Origin: Setophaga petechia
Lineage: Eukaryota > Chordata > Aves > Passeriformes > Parulidae
Assembly: GCA_024362935.1 (NCBI GenBank)
Contig: JANCRA010000003.1
Coordinates: 46,165,844 to 46,229,843 of the forward strand
DNA: 64,000 bases
Direction of reading: 5' to 3'
Shown here one piece after another: positions 23,110-34,859 of this stretch. Below the pieces are notes generated by a model, which was not told where the DNA came from, made no database searches, and worked only from the letters and a program-made list of their open reading frames with translations. Within the stretch, counting starts at the first letter, position 1, and each line of letters begins with the position of its first letter. A program made the translations under genes and the position numbers.

Positions 23110-23790
23110 ATTCTGCCATAATTCTGTAGTGAAATCCCAGTTCACACCCCTCCATTCAGAAGTAGGGAGCTGTGAAAACACTGCCTCACTATACACAGAA
23201 GCTCTGCTTGGAGCTGTACATGGCAATCAGGTGTTTGGAAAGCAGTGTCCTGGGCAGCAGCAGGAGCCAGTGCCCTGGCAGAACCAGGAAGTTAAGGAAT
23301 ATGCAGAACCTGTCAAACGTAGCACATGCACCCCCAGAAGTACATAGAAAATTTCTTATTTACTGCAATGAGGGACAATATTTCTGGAGTGTTAGGCAGC
23401 TATCTTTGTGGAGACCCACTGCCAATTCTTCACTGCCTTTTTCTGAAAATGTCTGCTTGTTAAAACCCAAAACGAAGTGGCAGAAGCACCAGCACAGCAG
23501 GCTGGTGATGAGAGCATTCCACTTGCAGGTGGGTATCCCAGAGGAAAGGACCCTGCTCCAAACAACCCAGAGGGAGAGATTTGGGAAACCTCCCCTACTG
23601 GACAGGCTGTCTGGACAGCCTTCCTCCTCCAAGGTAAACTCCCAGGCTGGCAGGTTTTTGGCTGCACAAGCACAGTTATCTTTGCTGTCCAGACAAGAAG
23701 CAAACATTGGGAGAGTCTGGCTTTACCACAACACAGGAAGGAAAAGGAGCTGTCCCTGAAAACTGCAGGCTTGGAAAAGTCTTCCCCCTG
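23110..23790 (+). other. GC-richer patch with the window's longest open frame
   Basis: A 195-codon frame runs from 23172 to 23759, accompanied by open frames of about 100 codons on both strands, as happens where stop codons are rare. The translation has no signal peptide, membrane segment, zinc-finger spacing or other motif I can name, and no low-complexity bias. A donor-like CCAAG|GTAAAC occurs near 23631. It could be a fragment of an old retroelement, an exon of an unrecognised transcript, or chance. I do not call it a gene. Confidence 0.2.
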
Positions 23791-25364
23791 AAGCCGTACA
23801 ACTAAATGAAAAACCTCAGCTCCCTATACAGAAGGGAAAGGCAAGCTTGCCTCACCCTTTCGTTTGATATTATTATCCCACATCAAAGAAAATATTTTGG
23901 CATAACCAGTTTACATATTTACAATTCTGAAATAAAACATCTGCTCAGTACACTATTCAAACTCTACTGGGGACAAATTCTACTTTCACAGATACCCACA
24001 CAACTGTGGAGAACTTAATGATTAGAAATGTTAGAAAAATTGGACACACTTCCCAGGATTATTTTTCTGAGCTGTTTCTCTTCTGTTTTCTTACTCCCTC
24101 AGATGCTTTCCTCTCTATCCCCTCCCCTTAAACTGTGTCCCAATTTAAAAATCCATTTCCTGCATTTATCAAGACATTTTTTTCTTTTTGATGAAAGGTA
24201 TCACCTGGCTTTGCTCAGAGATTTATTGGTCTGTATGAAAGCCTGATCATTCACCTTTCTTTCCAGGCTTGTCTGGGTTTTGGGTGCAGTAGGCAGAAGC
24301 TTGTTGGATTTGCAATAAGCGAATTTGCTGCACTCACAGTTCTGTGTCTATGACTGTATAATGGCACTTTTCCTTACCTGGGATAACAACTCTACTAAAT
24401 GTGTTTCATTTTTTATCAAACTTGGGCTTTTTTAATAAGAGATATAAAACTTTGATATTCCTATTACATCCCACAAGGGAAAAGAAACACCATTTGCTAT
24501 AATCAGGGGAAATGTTTTATTGCCTAAGACATGCATTTATCTCCCTCACAAACAGAAGTCATAAAAAGAACATACAACTGGTTAAATGTTACTTGATGTA
24601 CCTTAGGTCCCAACTGGTTTGCTTTAGGTCCTGCAGTGTCTTGTGGAATTAAATCCAGGCATGAACACAGGTTAATGCTTTTTCTTTCCTTTTAGCAGAA
24701 CTCTGTCAGTCTGGCCCACACCCCAAGAGCTTTCACTTCAGACTAACCTGCAAGCAGCACTGTGGGTCTCTCCTTTACTTCTCCTTCCCAACGCTCCACC
24801 GATTCACCGCTGACTAATTAATTATAAACCTCTGTTCTTAAAGCTCTTATATAAATCTCTGTCCTTGTTGCCATCCTGCAGATCTATTCAGTGATCACAC
24901 TCTTACTTAAATCACCTAAGAAAGACCGGTCTGTCCCTTTTATCTGAAAAGCTGTTAAGGAGGCCCAAATTCTAAAGCTTTTTGTAATGAACTGTTCTTT
25001 CTTGAAGACAGTTTACCATCAAGCATCCTTGCAGGTCTCATGAAGGGCTACACTGCACAAACTGAGATGACAGTTGTCAGAAGGGAAAGCAAGTCCTTTC
25101 CTGAATAGAAAGAAGAATAGTTGTCTTTTCGCTTCTGTCCTTTCTCCATTGTACTTTCAAGGCACAACTGGAGCTCCTACAGCAACAGGTATTTTTCTTT
25201 GCTAAGATTCATTGTTGGAAGCTCACTGGTATTCTGAGTTCCTAATTCTAAACCCACTTCTCTCTTTTATAAATCTGCACGTTATTTGTATCTAAAGGAC
25301 ATTCTTTGTAAAGGCAGCAGTTTTCAGAAACTTGATTCCACTTTCTTCCAGGGCTTTCTATCTC

Positions 25365-25385
25365 CCTCTCCTCCTCCTCCTCTCT
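25365..25385. repeat. Pyrimidine-rich (CTC)n run
   Basis: CCTCTCCTCCTCCTCCTC-type sequence on the plus strand. Purine/pyrimidine asymmetry of this length is common in bird introns. Confidence 0.7.
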
Positions 25386-26548
25386 GTCACAATGGTCTCT
25401 TAAAGAAATGTCTTATGTGTGCTGCTATTCAAAAATAAAATCAGGCATTTGATCTTTTCTGTCCAGACTTCCTTCTCATTCTCCATTTTCCTGGATTCTG
25501 TCACAGGTTGCACTGTTAGCTTAACAGTCACTGTTTAACAGCATATATTGAAAATACCAGAACAAATAAACGCATCCAACACTGTTTCATTTTTATGTTT
25601 GACATAGAATAATAAGCAATTGGAGAAAGAGAATAATTTCAAGTTTTTCTAGTCTAACTTTCTTGGAATTTCATATTGAAAAATATGGACGGCAATCTGA
25701 ATGACAAATCTGCTAAAAAGCTCTGAATCTAAAATAAAAAAGGGTTCTTATAGAGCAGCCATTTTGTATCAGTCAGAAACTGCAGGGTTCACAGTGCCAG
25801 ATTTTAATTTTGCACCCTGTGCCACAGACTGTTTTTTAGAGATTTAATCCTAGGTATTTATGTTTCTCCCTTCGAAGGTAAGGATTCATGTCTTCTTTAG
25901 GTAAAATCAGGCTGTCCAGAGTTTTTCATGCTCAGCCCTGTGACTCAAACTTTACTACACCTCACCCCTAATATCCAGGCTTGAACAGCATCAGCCCTAG
26001 CTCATCCAGGGTTGTTCCAGTCAGTGTCATAGATAGAAATACAAAATAATTTGCATCTTGGTCACAAAACTCAAGGGAGCAAGTTTGCATTGTTTGGAAT
26101 AAATCAATGTTTTCTTAGCTGATCAAAAAAAGAGATATGTATATCAGTATTTTTTAAAAGATCTCCCAAAGATAGGGTGCTTTTATTTTTGGGGTTGGGA
26201 GAATTTTTTTAAAGGAGAATTTTGCTGAAATTTTTGGGTGTCTCAGCTTCTGCTCAGATGCAGATAAGTGTTCTGGATTTCCAATTTCAAATCCATTCCA
26301 TAGATTTATGAGCTCTCTAATGCACTTTTATCATGACTATATCCTTAGGCCTGTGACATTTTGGATGAGTGGGAATGCCAATTTCACAAAAATTCAGACA
26401 AAAAATAACAGTTGACATTTTCAGTCATATGTGATCAGGTTTAACTATGACTTAAGGTTGAAATTCAGCAAATCATCACACTTCATTACTTTCTCCATTT
26501 TTTGATGTGAGGCTATTTATGGTGTGGTGGTATTTGGTTTTTGGGTAT

Positions 26549-26560
26549 TTTTTTTTTTTT
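26549..26560. repeat. poly-T tract
   Basis: A T run following GGTTTTTGGGTA and preceding ATTTTAG. There is no associated element. Confidence 0.8.
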
Positions 26561-27344
26561 ATTTTAGATCTGCATTTAAAGTTTACCTGAAGAACATCTA
26601 GATGAATCTTTGGACCTAAGGGTCAAACAACATCAGCTCCATCATAGCTACAAAAAGCTTGTGCACAGCTTTTGGATCACATTTCTACTTCTTCAGTTCC
26701 AGAGAGAAGTCATGACAGAATCCATAATGTGGTAAAGAGACAGGTTAGTCAGTATAAAGAGAGTGTTTGGAAAAAGAAATATTTTTTTTCTCTTCATTTT
26801 TAGGTGTTACTCATTTCTCTCTGACTGTGCAGGACATTGGCCTGCAGAGAGCTGCTGAGCAATGGCCTCTGAAAAGCACTTCTTGCCAGCCACCCTTTGA
26901 GGATTTGTAAAATCTGATCTCTATTAATCTGTTACCATTTCACCAAGGTTTCTGTTATGGGGCACAGTACAGAGAGCATTTAGGTCACCTGCTAGAGTTG
27001 TGACACTTCATCAGCATTTAACATGTCATTTGACAACACTAAAATGTATTTGCACAAGCATACCAAGAGTTTAAGGCACATGGAAAAGTTACCAAGTTAT
27101 TTTCTATCTCTGCCTTTGAAAATTCTGTTTCTCAGAAGGACACTTATAAAAAAAAATAGCTACAGCTTCTATCCCCTGCCCTCTCAATTAAAAGCATGAG
27201 CAAGATTCCATGCTCTACACCATGCTGTCTGTGCTTCCTGTGCACCAGATCCATTAGCTGTTTGCTGGGGGAACTGAAATTAGAAATATTTTATTATGAT
27301 TTCCAAATCACTGTGTAACAAATGCTCCAATAATCCTTACAGTG

Positions 27345-27358
27345 AAAAAAAAAAAAAA
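27345..27358. repeat. poly-A tract (14 A)
   Basis: A simple run of A followed by GGTCTG. There is no recognisable retroelement body. Confidence 0.85.
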
Positions 27359-30300
27359 GGTCTGTTTTGCCCAACAAGCAACTGGCAGCTTTCTAATGCA
27401 GCTCCATTAAAGCTCTTTCCCAAGTGTGAGAGGCACTTTTTAACTAGCTCCTCAGGGCATTGTTAGATATCATTGCTTACAGCCACGGCGCCATTGCAGT
27501 GCTTCCCACCTCCTCCTGATCACTCAGACACAAGAGGTGACTTCAAGTACGAGGAAAAGTCTCCAGCAGCCAAGAGAGCAGCTGCAAGGATGTCTCTCTG
27601 CGTGCAAGAGCAGCACAGAATGAAACCACAGCCCTCTGGACAAAGACAGCACTCAGGGTGTTGGATGGAAACAAAGAACAACTTCTATGGGTGTCTTTTC
27701 ATAGGTTGGTAAATTGCAGGTGTTTGGGGAGTCATTTTAAAGATAATAGCTTCTTATTTTATGCTTTAAGCATTCAATAGTTTAGTAAGTAAGTAAACTT
27801 GAAGTAAATCTCAAAGTCACCTTCTCTATAGGAGTTGATCCATTTAATCTAAACATGAAAAATTAGGAATTAGACAGGCAACAGAATGCATATTTTTGAA
27901 GCAGAGATTACTAAAAACACTTGATTATGTATTTAAGAAGATAACTGTCATGAATTTTACAGCTCTTACAAGTCAGAATTTGCAGAGATCAGATTCAGAA
28001 GGTATTAATTTACCTTCAACAGTCAAAGGCACACAAACAGTTCTTGTTGAATAAATCCTTGATAGCTATCAAAAACTGCATCCAAAGTTCAGATGCTTAT
28101 TTGCAACAAATCATCTCGACCCTGTCAGATCTTACTGCCCAGCTGTACTGGGAGCCTGTTAACAAAGCAAACATGAAATCTCAGCCAGTGTCAGACTGTC
28201 TGCAGGACAGATGGGGGACATACAGCTTCCCAGACCCAGGTGAAACATGAAATTAATTAACCAAAGCCATTCCAAAGCTACCAGTGCATCATTTCAGAAA
28301 TAGAGTGAGGGGGTAGGTGTCCCTATTCTCTTGAACAGTGCCTGGAGTTTCCTGTCCTGTGTGTCCCCTTCTGCTGGGGAAGGGACCAGCTCAGAAACTC
28401 TGGGCAGCCTCTCAGCAAGAGCTACTTGACTCCTAAGTCTGAATGCCACTTTCTCCCACAGTGACATGAGGGGTTAATGCTGTTGATCCCGGTTCTGTCT
28501 ACTGCATTTGGGTTTTTTGGGTTCGTGGCTTTAATTCCTCAAAGTCAGCAGAAGTGATGTAAGGCAAAATTACAAAGATGAATATGAACTCCTCCTCAAC
28601 CCTCATAAGAATACAGAACAAGAGAAGATATTGCAGATATCAACCAGAGCTAGAGGAGCATGTGGTAGCAGAAAAGTAAAATATCAGGCACTTCTGGAGA
28701 ACAAGACTGATAAGGTTACAATGTGATTGAGTTCTCCACAATGGAGATAGATGACCATTTACTTTCTTCATTTATCTTCTCACATCTGCACTTTACATTT
28801 CAAGAAGCTGAAACTCTTGCATCATTCCATTTATCTAAGGGACTAAAGGCAGCACACAATCCACATGGAAAAAAAAATAAACATGGCCCTGGGATATATG
28901 TTGAGCAGTTTTTCAGTAAATCTTATTTATTTCCTCCGAGTCCTCAATATCTAAAGCTTTTATGTATTCATTATCAGCAACATGTCGAGTAATGTGATAA
29001 CTTGACAAGGTTCTATTGAAGCAGCTTAGTGGGACATACAGTACTTATGCTGCCTGATAAGAAAACATTCAGAAAGGTCATATCCTCTGTTGTACTCCCT
29101 ATCTGTCTGGGCAGCAGCAGTTTGAGTTTTTCTGAAAACTAAAGTTTGGAAATATTCCTGTTAAAAGTGAGTGAAAAACGATCTGGCTGCATTTGCACAA
29201 TGACTTAGCTGCTGCTATTAATATTCATGTTACTTTCCAAAACTGGATATTAAAATAAAAAAACCTCACCAAAAATTTAACCCTGTTGACCGGGTGTGAT
29301 TGTGACATGAGTAGCTCATAGCAAAAGCACAGCTGTTAGACCTGGGATATCATGGCAATATCCCACTGACTGGTCCCTGGAACAGCAGCACTGATCCCAC
29401 CCCACCTTGCCTGCTCCCTGCTCCCCACATCCACTGCTAAGCCGTGTAGGAAGCCAAATCAGATTGAGAACACAACAGAGCAGAACATGCACCGTGGCTG
29501 TGCCTGACTTGCACTTATACAAGTAGCAAGGAGTAACTCTTATTTGGAAAGCCTTGTGATGCAGGAGACCTGCAGAGCTGGTTCTGTGCCACTGATGGGC
29601 AGGACAAGGACAAGAAGGAGGAAGGAGTGTGGTCAGGTTTTCCCTGAGACCCAGAACACACCCACTGCCTGAACAGTGCCTGGGGCACCTCAGGACACAG
29701 CAGACTCAAGCCCCTGATATGCCTCACCGCTGGAGGTTCACAAAAGGATATTGTGGAGCTGTATTTGCCAGACATTCTCCTGAGCTGCAGTTTCTGTGAC
29801 TCCAAGGCAAGCTTGGCCAAACAAAGAAATTCCTGCTATTCAGGTAAAAAAACCCACAGCATGACAGCCCAGTGACCTGTGTTACAACAACACCACCAGT
29901 TACAAATCATCTGTTTCAGAGCTACTACTCTATTTTGGGCACACATTGTCTATATGAGATTCTGCCTTGTATTATTTGGGATATGGGGACACACTCAGAT
30001 GTGTAACAACACATATGTGTTTCGCCACAAAATCTTTATATGCAGGCTCACTACAAATATTACAAGTGATTTTGAAAGGCATTTTCTCTAAGCAGTAATT
30101 TATCATGGTTAAAAGTCTTCCTTATTTTCTAGCATGTCTTACTGGTTGTTTCATATTCAGGTTGTTTTTGCCAATACTTTCCTCTGTCACTGATTTCACT
30201 TGCACATATAGGCCAGTTTCAAGCAGGTTTTACTTACAGAAAAATACAAACATCATTAATGGACTTCATTAGACACAAAGTTACTGAATTTTAGTGAAAA

Positions 30301-31348
30301 CATTGTCCGGTTGTAAACCTGGATCACAGCTGGATGTCACAAGCAAAATAGTGAAATGTGTAATGAGGTGGAAGGGAAAAACCCCAATACTATTAGACAA
30401 ATTAAAGAACCATCATAAATTTACATAAATACCTGCTCATACTTAAATCCTGTGAAAGATAATAATTCTAAATCCTGGTAAATACTGCAGCTCAGTTTGT
30501 CAAGGGTCAAACACACTTGTTTTTTTCCCCTTCACTCAGAATGCTGTTGGGATCAGAATCAGCAGATTTCAGAGTTGCTGTCAGCTGTTCTGCCTGAGGG
30601 AGGGCTTTCCTTGTGATGAGATGAGGGGCTGCACTTGAAAACAAGAGGCAAGTGGACAGATGAACACCTGTAACAATCATTTCTCTAATTCTGACTGAAA
30701 GTCAGCCTGACCATCAGCTCTTGGTGCACTTTTTTTAAGTCTCACTTGATGACAGAAGCCTAATTATTCTTTCTATTGACAACTCCTGTGAGTAAAACCA
30801 AAGTTACTTCCAGGATGCAATCAGCAAATAGCAGCAGATCCAAGATGGAGAGTGAAACACTGCCCTTAATTTGTGGTGTCAAGCCCTTTATGGCCTCCAC
30901 TATGAGCCAGTTAATCAGAGGTATCATCTGGGGTGACACAGCAGCTTCTGCTTGCAATCAAAGCTGCTCTCAAGCCAAGGTGCAGCTCCACATGAGCTGT
31001 AGCTGAAGACAGAGTGCCTCCGTGCACAGCAGGGCTGGGGGGAGCAGGCAGCAGAATTGTCCCATATTTTATTGGCAAATAATGATTTTATCACATCAGA
31101 GGACAAATTTCAGCTCAAGGTGAAGTTGACATCATGCTACTTTTGAAGATGAAAGGAAATTAATCTGATTTTGACTTTGTGCCTGGCCCTCTATACAGCA
31201 TCTCACCAGGATGCCAGGGACTACAAGAATACGTAGATTCTCACTGGCCATAAATTTTGTGCTAAGGCTCACCATTGGTATTCAGACTTAAACTCTCTGG
31301 CTTTTCAATAACTTCAATTGTGGTTCTGTTCTTAGAGTTATCTACTGC

Positions 31349-31366
31349 TTTTTTTTTTTTTTTTTT
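31349..31366. repeat. poly-T tract (18 T)
   Basis: A simple run of T followed by AAGAGG. There is no associated element that I can recognise. Confidence 0.9.
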
Positions 31367-32268
31367 AAGAGGTTAGTAACAATTAAAAGCCTCATTACAA
31401 GGGTCTTACAAGAATAGAAAGAGTTCTTATTCAAATAATAATAATCTCTGTATGTTCTAATGTCCACACTGGGGAAAAAGAAAAAAAGAAGGCAAACTTT
31501 TCCATTGATAACATAATTTTATAATTTGCTGAACCTTTACATGTAATACAAAAGAGATCTTTTTCCTAACAAAACAAAAAGGAGGGGTCAGAGACCAATG
31601 TCCAGATTTATAGTAGCAAAATGTTAATCTGGGATCAAAACTGTTAATAAACCATATCAAACACAGTTTTAATCACTTGAGGACTTCTAATTAAATTAAG
31701 TTTTCACAGGGAGTGTCTTTGACCCGTTTGCTCAAATTTAAGACCAGTGACTGAAATCTCACTGTAGGGACTCCAGGATTGGAAAGCTTTGGGATTCCCC
31801 TCTGGCCACCTCTGATTCTAACTGCAACCCTGCCTCATGCAAAAACATCAGAGGGAGATCTCCAGGTACTTGTCCCAAGCACTACCCAGCTTAGATACAC
31901 TTTGAGATGCAACAGTAGGGCACTGAAAGCCAGGCTGGAGAGGAGATTCTGTGAAGGGGAAGGTAAATGACTGTAACCTTAAGTCTGATGCACATAGTAA
32001 TTTCTTGAAGCAGAAATATGTACTTGGCTCCATTTCCCAAAAGGTTGTCAGAAAACCCAGTATTTCCTTATAAGTTTGTCCTCACCCCATGACACAAAAT
32101 GTTTTAAACATACAGCAGGCTTCAGCTATGTAGAAGAATCTTTTTGAATTTGTACAGCTCAGAAAAAAAGATACATTCACATAAATAGGTTCAATTTCAC
32201 TTCAAGAAATTTACAGTGTAAATACCGGCAAGATCCTCAAGATTCTTACTGTTTGAAACAACTAAATC

Positions 32269-32291
32269 TAAATTTGAGAGTCTCAAATTTA
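32269..32291. repeat. Perfect 23-base inverted repeat
   Basis: TAAATTTGAGA and TCTCAAATTTA are exact reverse complements (11-bp arms) around a single G. Symmetry ends at C/A on the outside. It could extrude as a cruciform or bind a symmetric dimer. It is not within any element I recognise. Confidence 0.8.
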
Positions 32292-32294
32292 ACA

Positions 32295-34270
32295 GAGTTC
32301 TTAGGCAGAATCCTCACCAGCCTTGCTTCACCAATCTCAGCAAATGCACCAAAACTTGGCTTCAGGGACAGAAACCCTAAAGCACAGTGAGCCATCAGCT
32401 TAGGAGTTACAGCTCCTTCTCTGGAGAGTGACTGTCATAATATGTTTGTACAGCAGCCAGCATGCCCAGGCTGTGACCTTGGCTGGGATCCCTACCCCAT
32501 TAGAAATAAAAATTATCTTAGGAGAAGCTGGAAATAACATTATTCTACTTGAGGTTAGGCATAATTTAACCTCCCAGGAATGAGTTCAGATATGCAATTC
32601 TTGAACAGAGGAGCAGGGAGAAGGCAGGCACAGGAGTCAGGCAAGCGCTGCAAAACCTGCTGCAGGTAAAACCTGTGTTCTGAGCTCCAGCAGGAGAACC
32701 AAAAAAGAGAGGAGAGTTTCTACACACAAATCTCGAGTTGTAAAGCAAAGCTCACTCAGTCATTCTGCGATAAGCTCAGACAGATGGGGTGCAAGCAGGG
32801 GGCCTTGGATGTGCATTCCTGTGTGTATCTGAGGTTTTGTAGGGTGTACCTCAACGAATACAAAACATGAAATTTTCTGAGCATGTGAATTAAGAACCTC
32901 AGGGAGCAGAAGAAATATTGATTAGACACAGTATGCTGCTCAGTACAGAAAAGTACAGGAGATAATCACCAAGGGTGATTTCAAACCTTTCCAACCTGAA
33001 ACGCCAGGGCAGGACCTGCAGCACCTATTGGCAACGCTTGCCAGGCTCAGACAATTGTCTCATTCATTTCAAAATAGCTTTACAATATATGTGACAAGAG
33101 TAGAAAGGGTTCACCTTCATCTTGACCAAGTGCAAGACAGGTCCTGCAAGATACTTTTTGTTAGAATGCGTTTATAAACACACTAGAAGACCTACAAGAT
33201 TTTCTCTTTATTTTGAAATGATCAGGGGATGTCTGGTTTCTAGTAAGGAGGAAAGCTTTCCTTTATTATTTTTTTTCTAAAGCAACAACTAAATTACAAA
33301 CAAAAGCCTTAAACAGAATTTTAAAGAATTAGCCCTGCTCAAATTTTTCTAATATTATTAATTGATTTTTTCTTTCACTACAAAAACTCTGATGAGAAGA
33401 TTTCTGATGACTAACCTCAAGTTTGACAGATTTTTAATAGCATGTGACTGTCAGGCCATTTCACATTTTTGTATTCCAATGCAGTTTTCCTGGACAGGAA
33501 AAGAAGAATAAGAGTGTGATGGAAACCTGAAGAAAGAGAGTAGAGGTTGATGACAGGCTGAATAGAGGAAATAAAGCAAGTATTCCATTTTTATCTTTAA
33601 ACTATTTTTAAACAGTATCAAACCAATATTTTTTAGTTTTTTTCATTTTTGCATCATTCAGGAATAAGTAGACACAAAAACTGGTTGGGAGTTGTATATA
33701 TAGAAAACTTCAATTTAAAATGGTTCATAAGAAGTCACAAGCATGTGAAAACAGAAGCTTGGCAGGGTAGTCTAGAAAGCCTTAACAACTGTGATCATTT
33801 ACCAGAAAAGCTGAAATAACAGACTTAGTTCCATGCAGTCCATATAAATCCCACAAAAATCTGGACCTCTTTGATCATCATAAATGTGAAAATTTAACAA
33901 AAATGTTCCTCCTTGTGTCAGTAGTAACTGTAGAAGTCAGTGTAAAACTAAGGTTTCTAAATTAATTTTAAGAGCTTCAGGGAAAGAGAACATGAGGACG
34001 AGCTAGCAACACAGCTACATGGCTCCCTGAGACCCACACCAGTAGGAAATCAGAGTCAATTTTCAGCCAGAATCCTATGGGGATTTCTAACAATTACTAA
34101 ACAATCACTGAGTTCCAACCAACTCTTAAAATCTCTTAAAATTTGAATTAGATACACCAAAAACTGAGGGAGAATTCCAGGCCTCCATTTCTCCTCACTT
34201 ATGAATCAATAGAGCCTTCATGAATCCAGGCCTGTGAGATGGCAAGGATCTGAGCATTCGACATTATTAC
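32295..34270. other. Non-coding stretch
   Basis: No gene is visible. The sequence is AT-rich and I found no recognisable repeat or splice pair. Confidence 0.6.
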
Positions 34271-34277
34271 TGTACTG

Positions 34278-34317
34278 TAGTTCATTTAACGCTGCAACTA
34301 TAGTTCATTTAATGCTG
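34278..34317. repeat. Short imperfect tandem duplication
   Basis: TAGTTCATTTAACGCTG (34278-34294) recurs as TAGTTCATTTAATGCTG (34301-34317), a 23-base period. The only difference is CG to TG, the change expected from decay of a methylated CpG after duplication. Confidence 0.8.
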
Positions 34318-34723
34318 TGCTGGCTTCTCTTGCATTTTCCTCATATAAAAGTTAAGTATCCACTACAAAAATGAATCATCTAAACTCCAGGTAAAAGCTA
34401 TCACAGTATGAAAGTAGAGATCATGCTGTGAAAATGATATCAAATGTTATATAAAAAGAGCTATCCTATTGAAAGTGTTTGTGGTTTGTAGTTTACCTCC
34501 TGTTAGCAGTTCTCTCTGTATTGATTTCAAAAGCCTGTTCAGAAAGTTAAATTCAGAATTTTTAGAAAAGTATTTGAAGGGTGCATCCTGTTAACATCTT
34601 TTCATAAGTGAGGAAGCAATATATATTAAGCACATGTATACCCAAATTAAATTATCAGAACATTAGGGCTGCAAAGCAAGTCAGAAGTTTCAGGTGCTGT
34701 AATTAAGATCCTCTGCAGTATAC

Positions 34724-34852
34724 CTTAATTCAGCCCCTATCCTACACAGGTCCGTGATGACAGTCTGACTGCACAGCTCTTCCCCAGACGATCTCAAACC
34801 TCCATACCAAACCCGCACTCTGAATTTGTCCTCATCAGTAAAAGAAGACTCC
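34724..34852 (-). other. Candidate 129-bp symmetric coding-type exon
   Basis: Read on the minus strand, an acceptor (ACATGCAG|G) is followed by 129 bases and a donor-like AAG|GTATAC. The length is a multiple of three, and with phase 2 at both ends exactly one frame is open (42 complete codons) while the other two hit stops. The open frame keeps CpG codons (CGG, TCG, ACG), unlike the surrounding neutral DNA. A polypyrimidine run lies about 25-45 bases upstream of the acceptor, but an intervening AG about 15 bases upstream weakens it. The peptide is mixed in composition with an aromatic-rich RVRVWYGG stretch and two Cys, and I recognise no family. It could be a cassette exon, a decayed coding exon or chance. 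Confidence 0.22.
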
Positions 34853-34859
34853 CTGCATG

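Larger units (their letters stand above)
23800..32260. other. Long non-coding stretch
   Basis: No gene is visible over more than 8 kb. It includes a (CTC)n pyrimidine run at 25365-25385, T or A tracts near 26549, 27345 and 31349, and a GC-richer part at 29540-29830 with unrecognised open frames. I saw no CR1 or other repeat family, and no paired splice sites better than chance. Confidence 0.6.

Noticed and set aside
25855..25883. Possible micro-exon ending at CGAAG|GTAAGG
   Set aside because: The only upstream AG (AATCCTAG) lacks a pyrimidine tract, so there is no usable acceptor.
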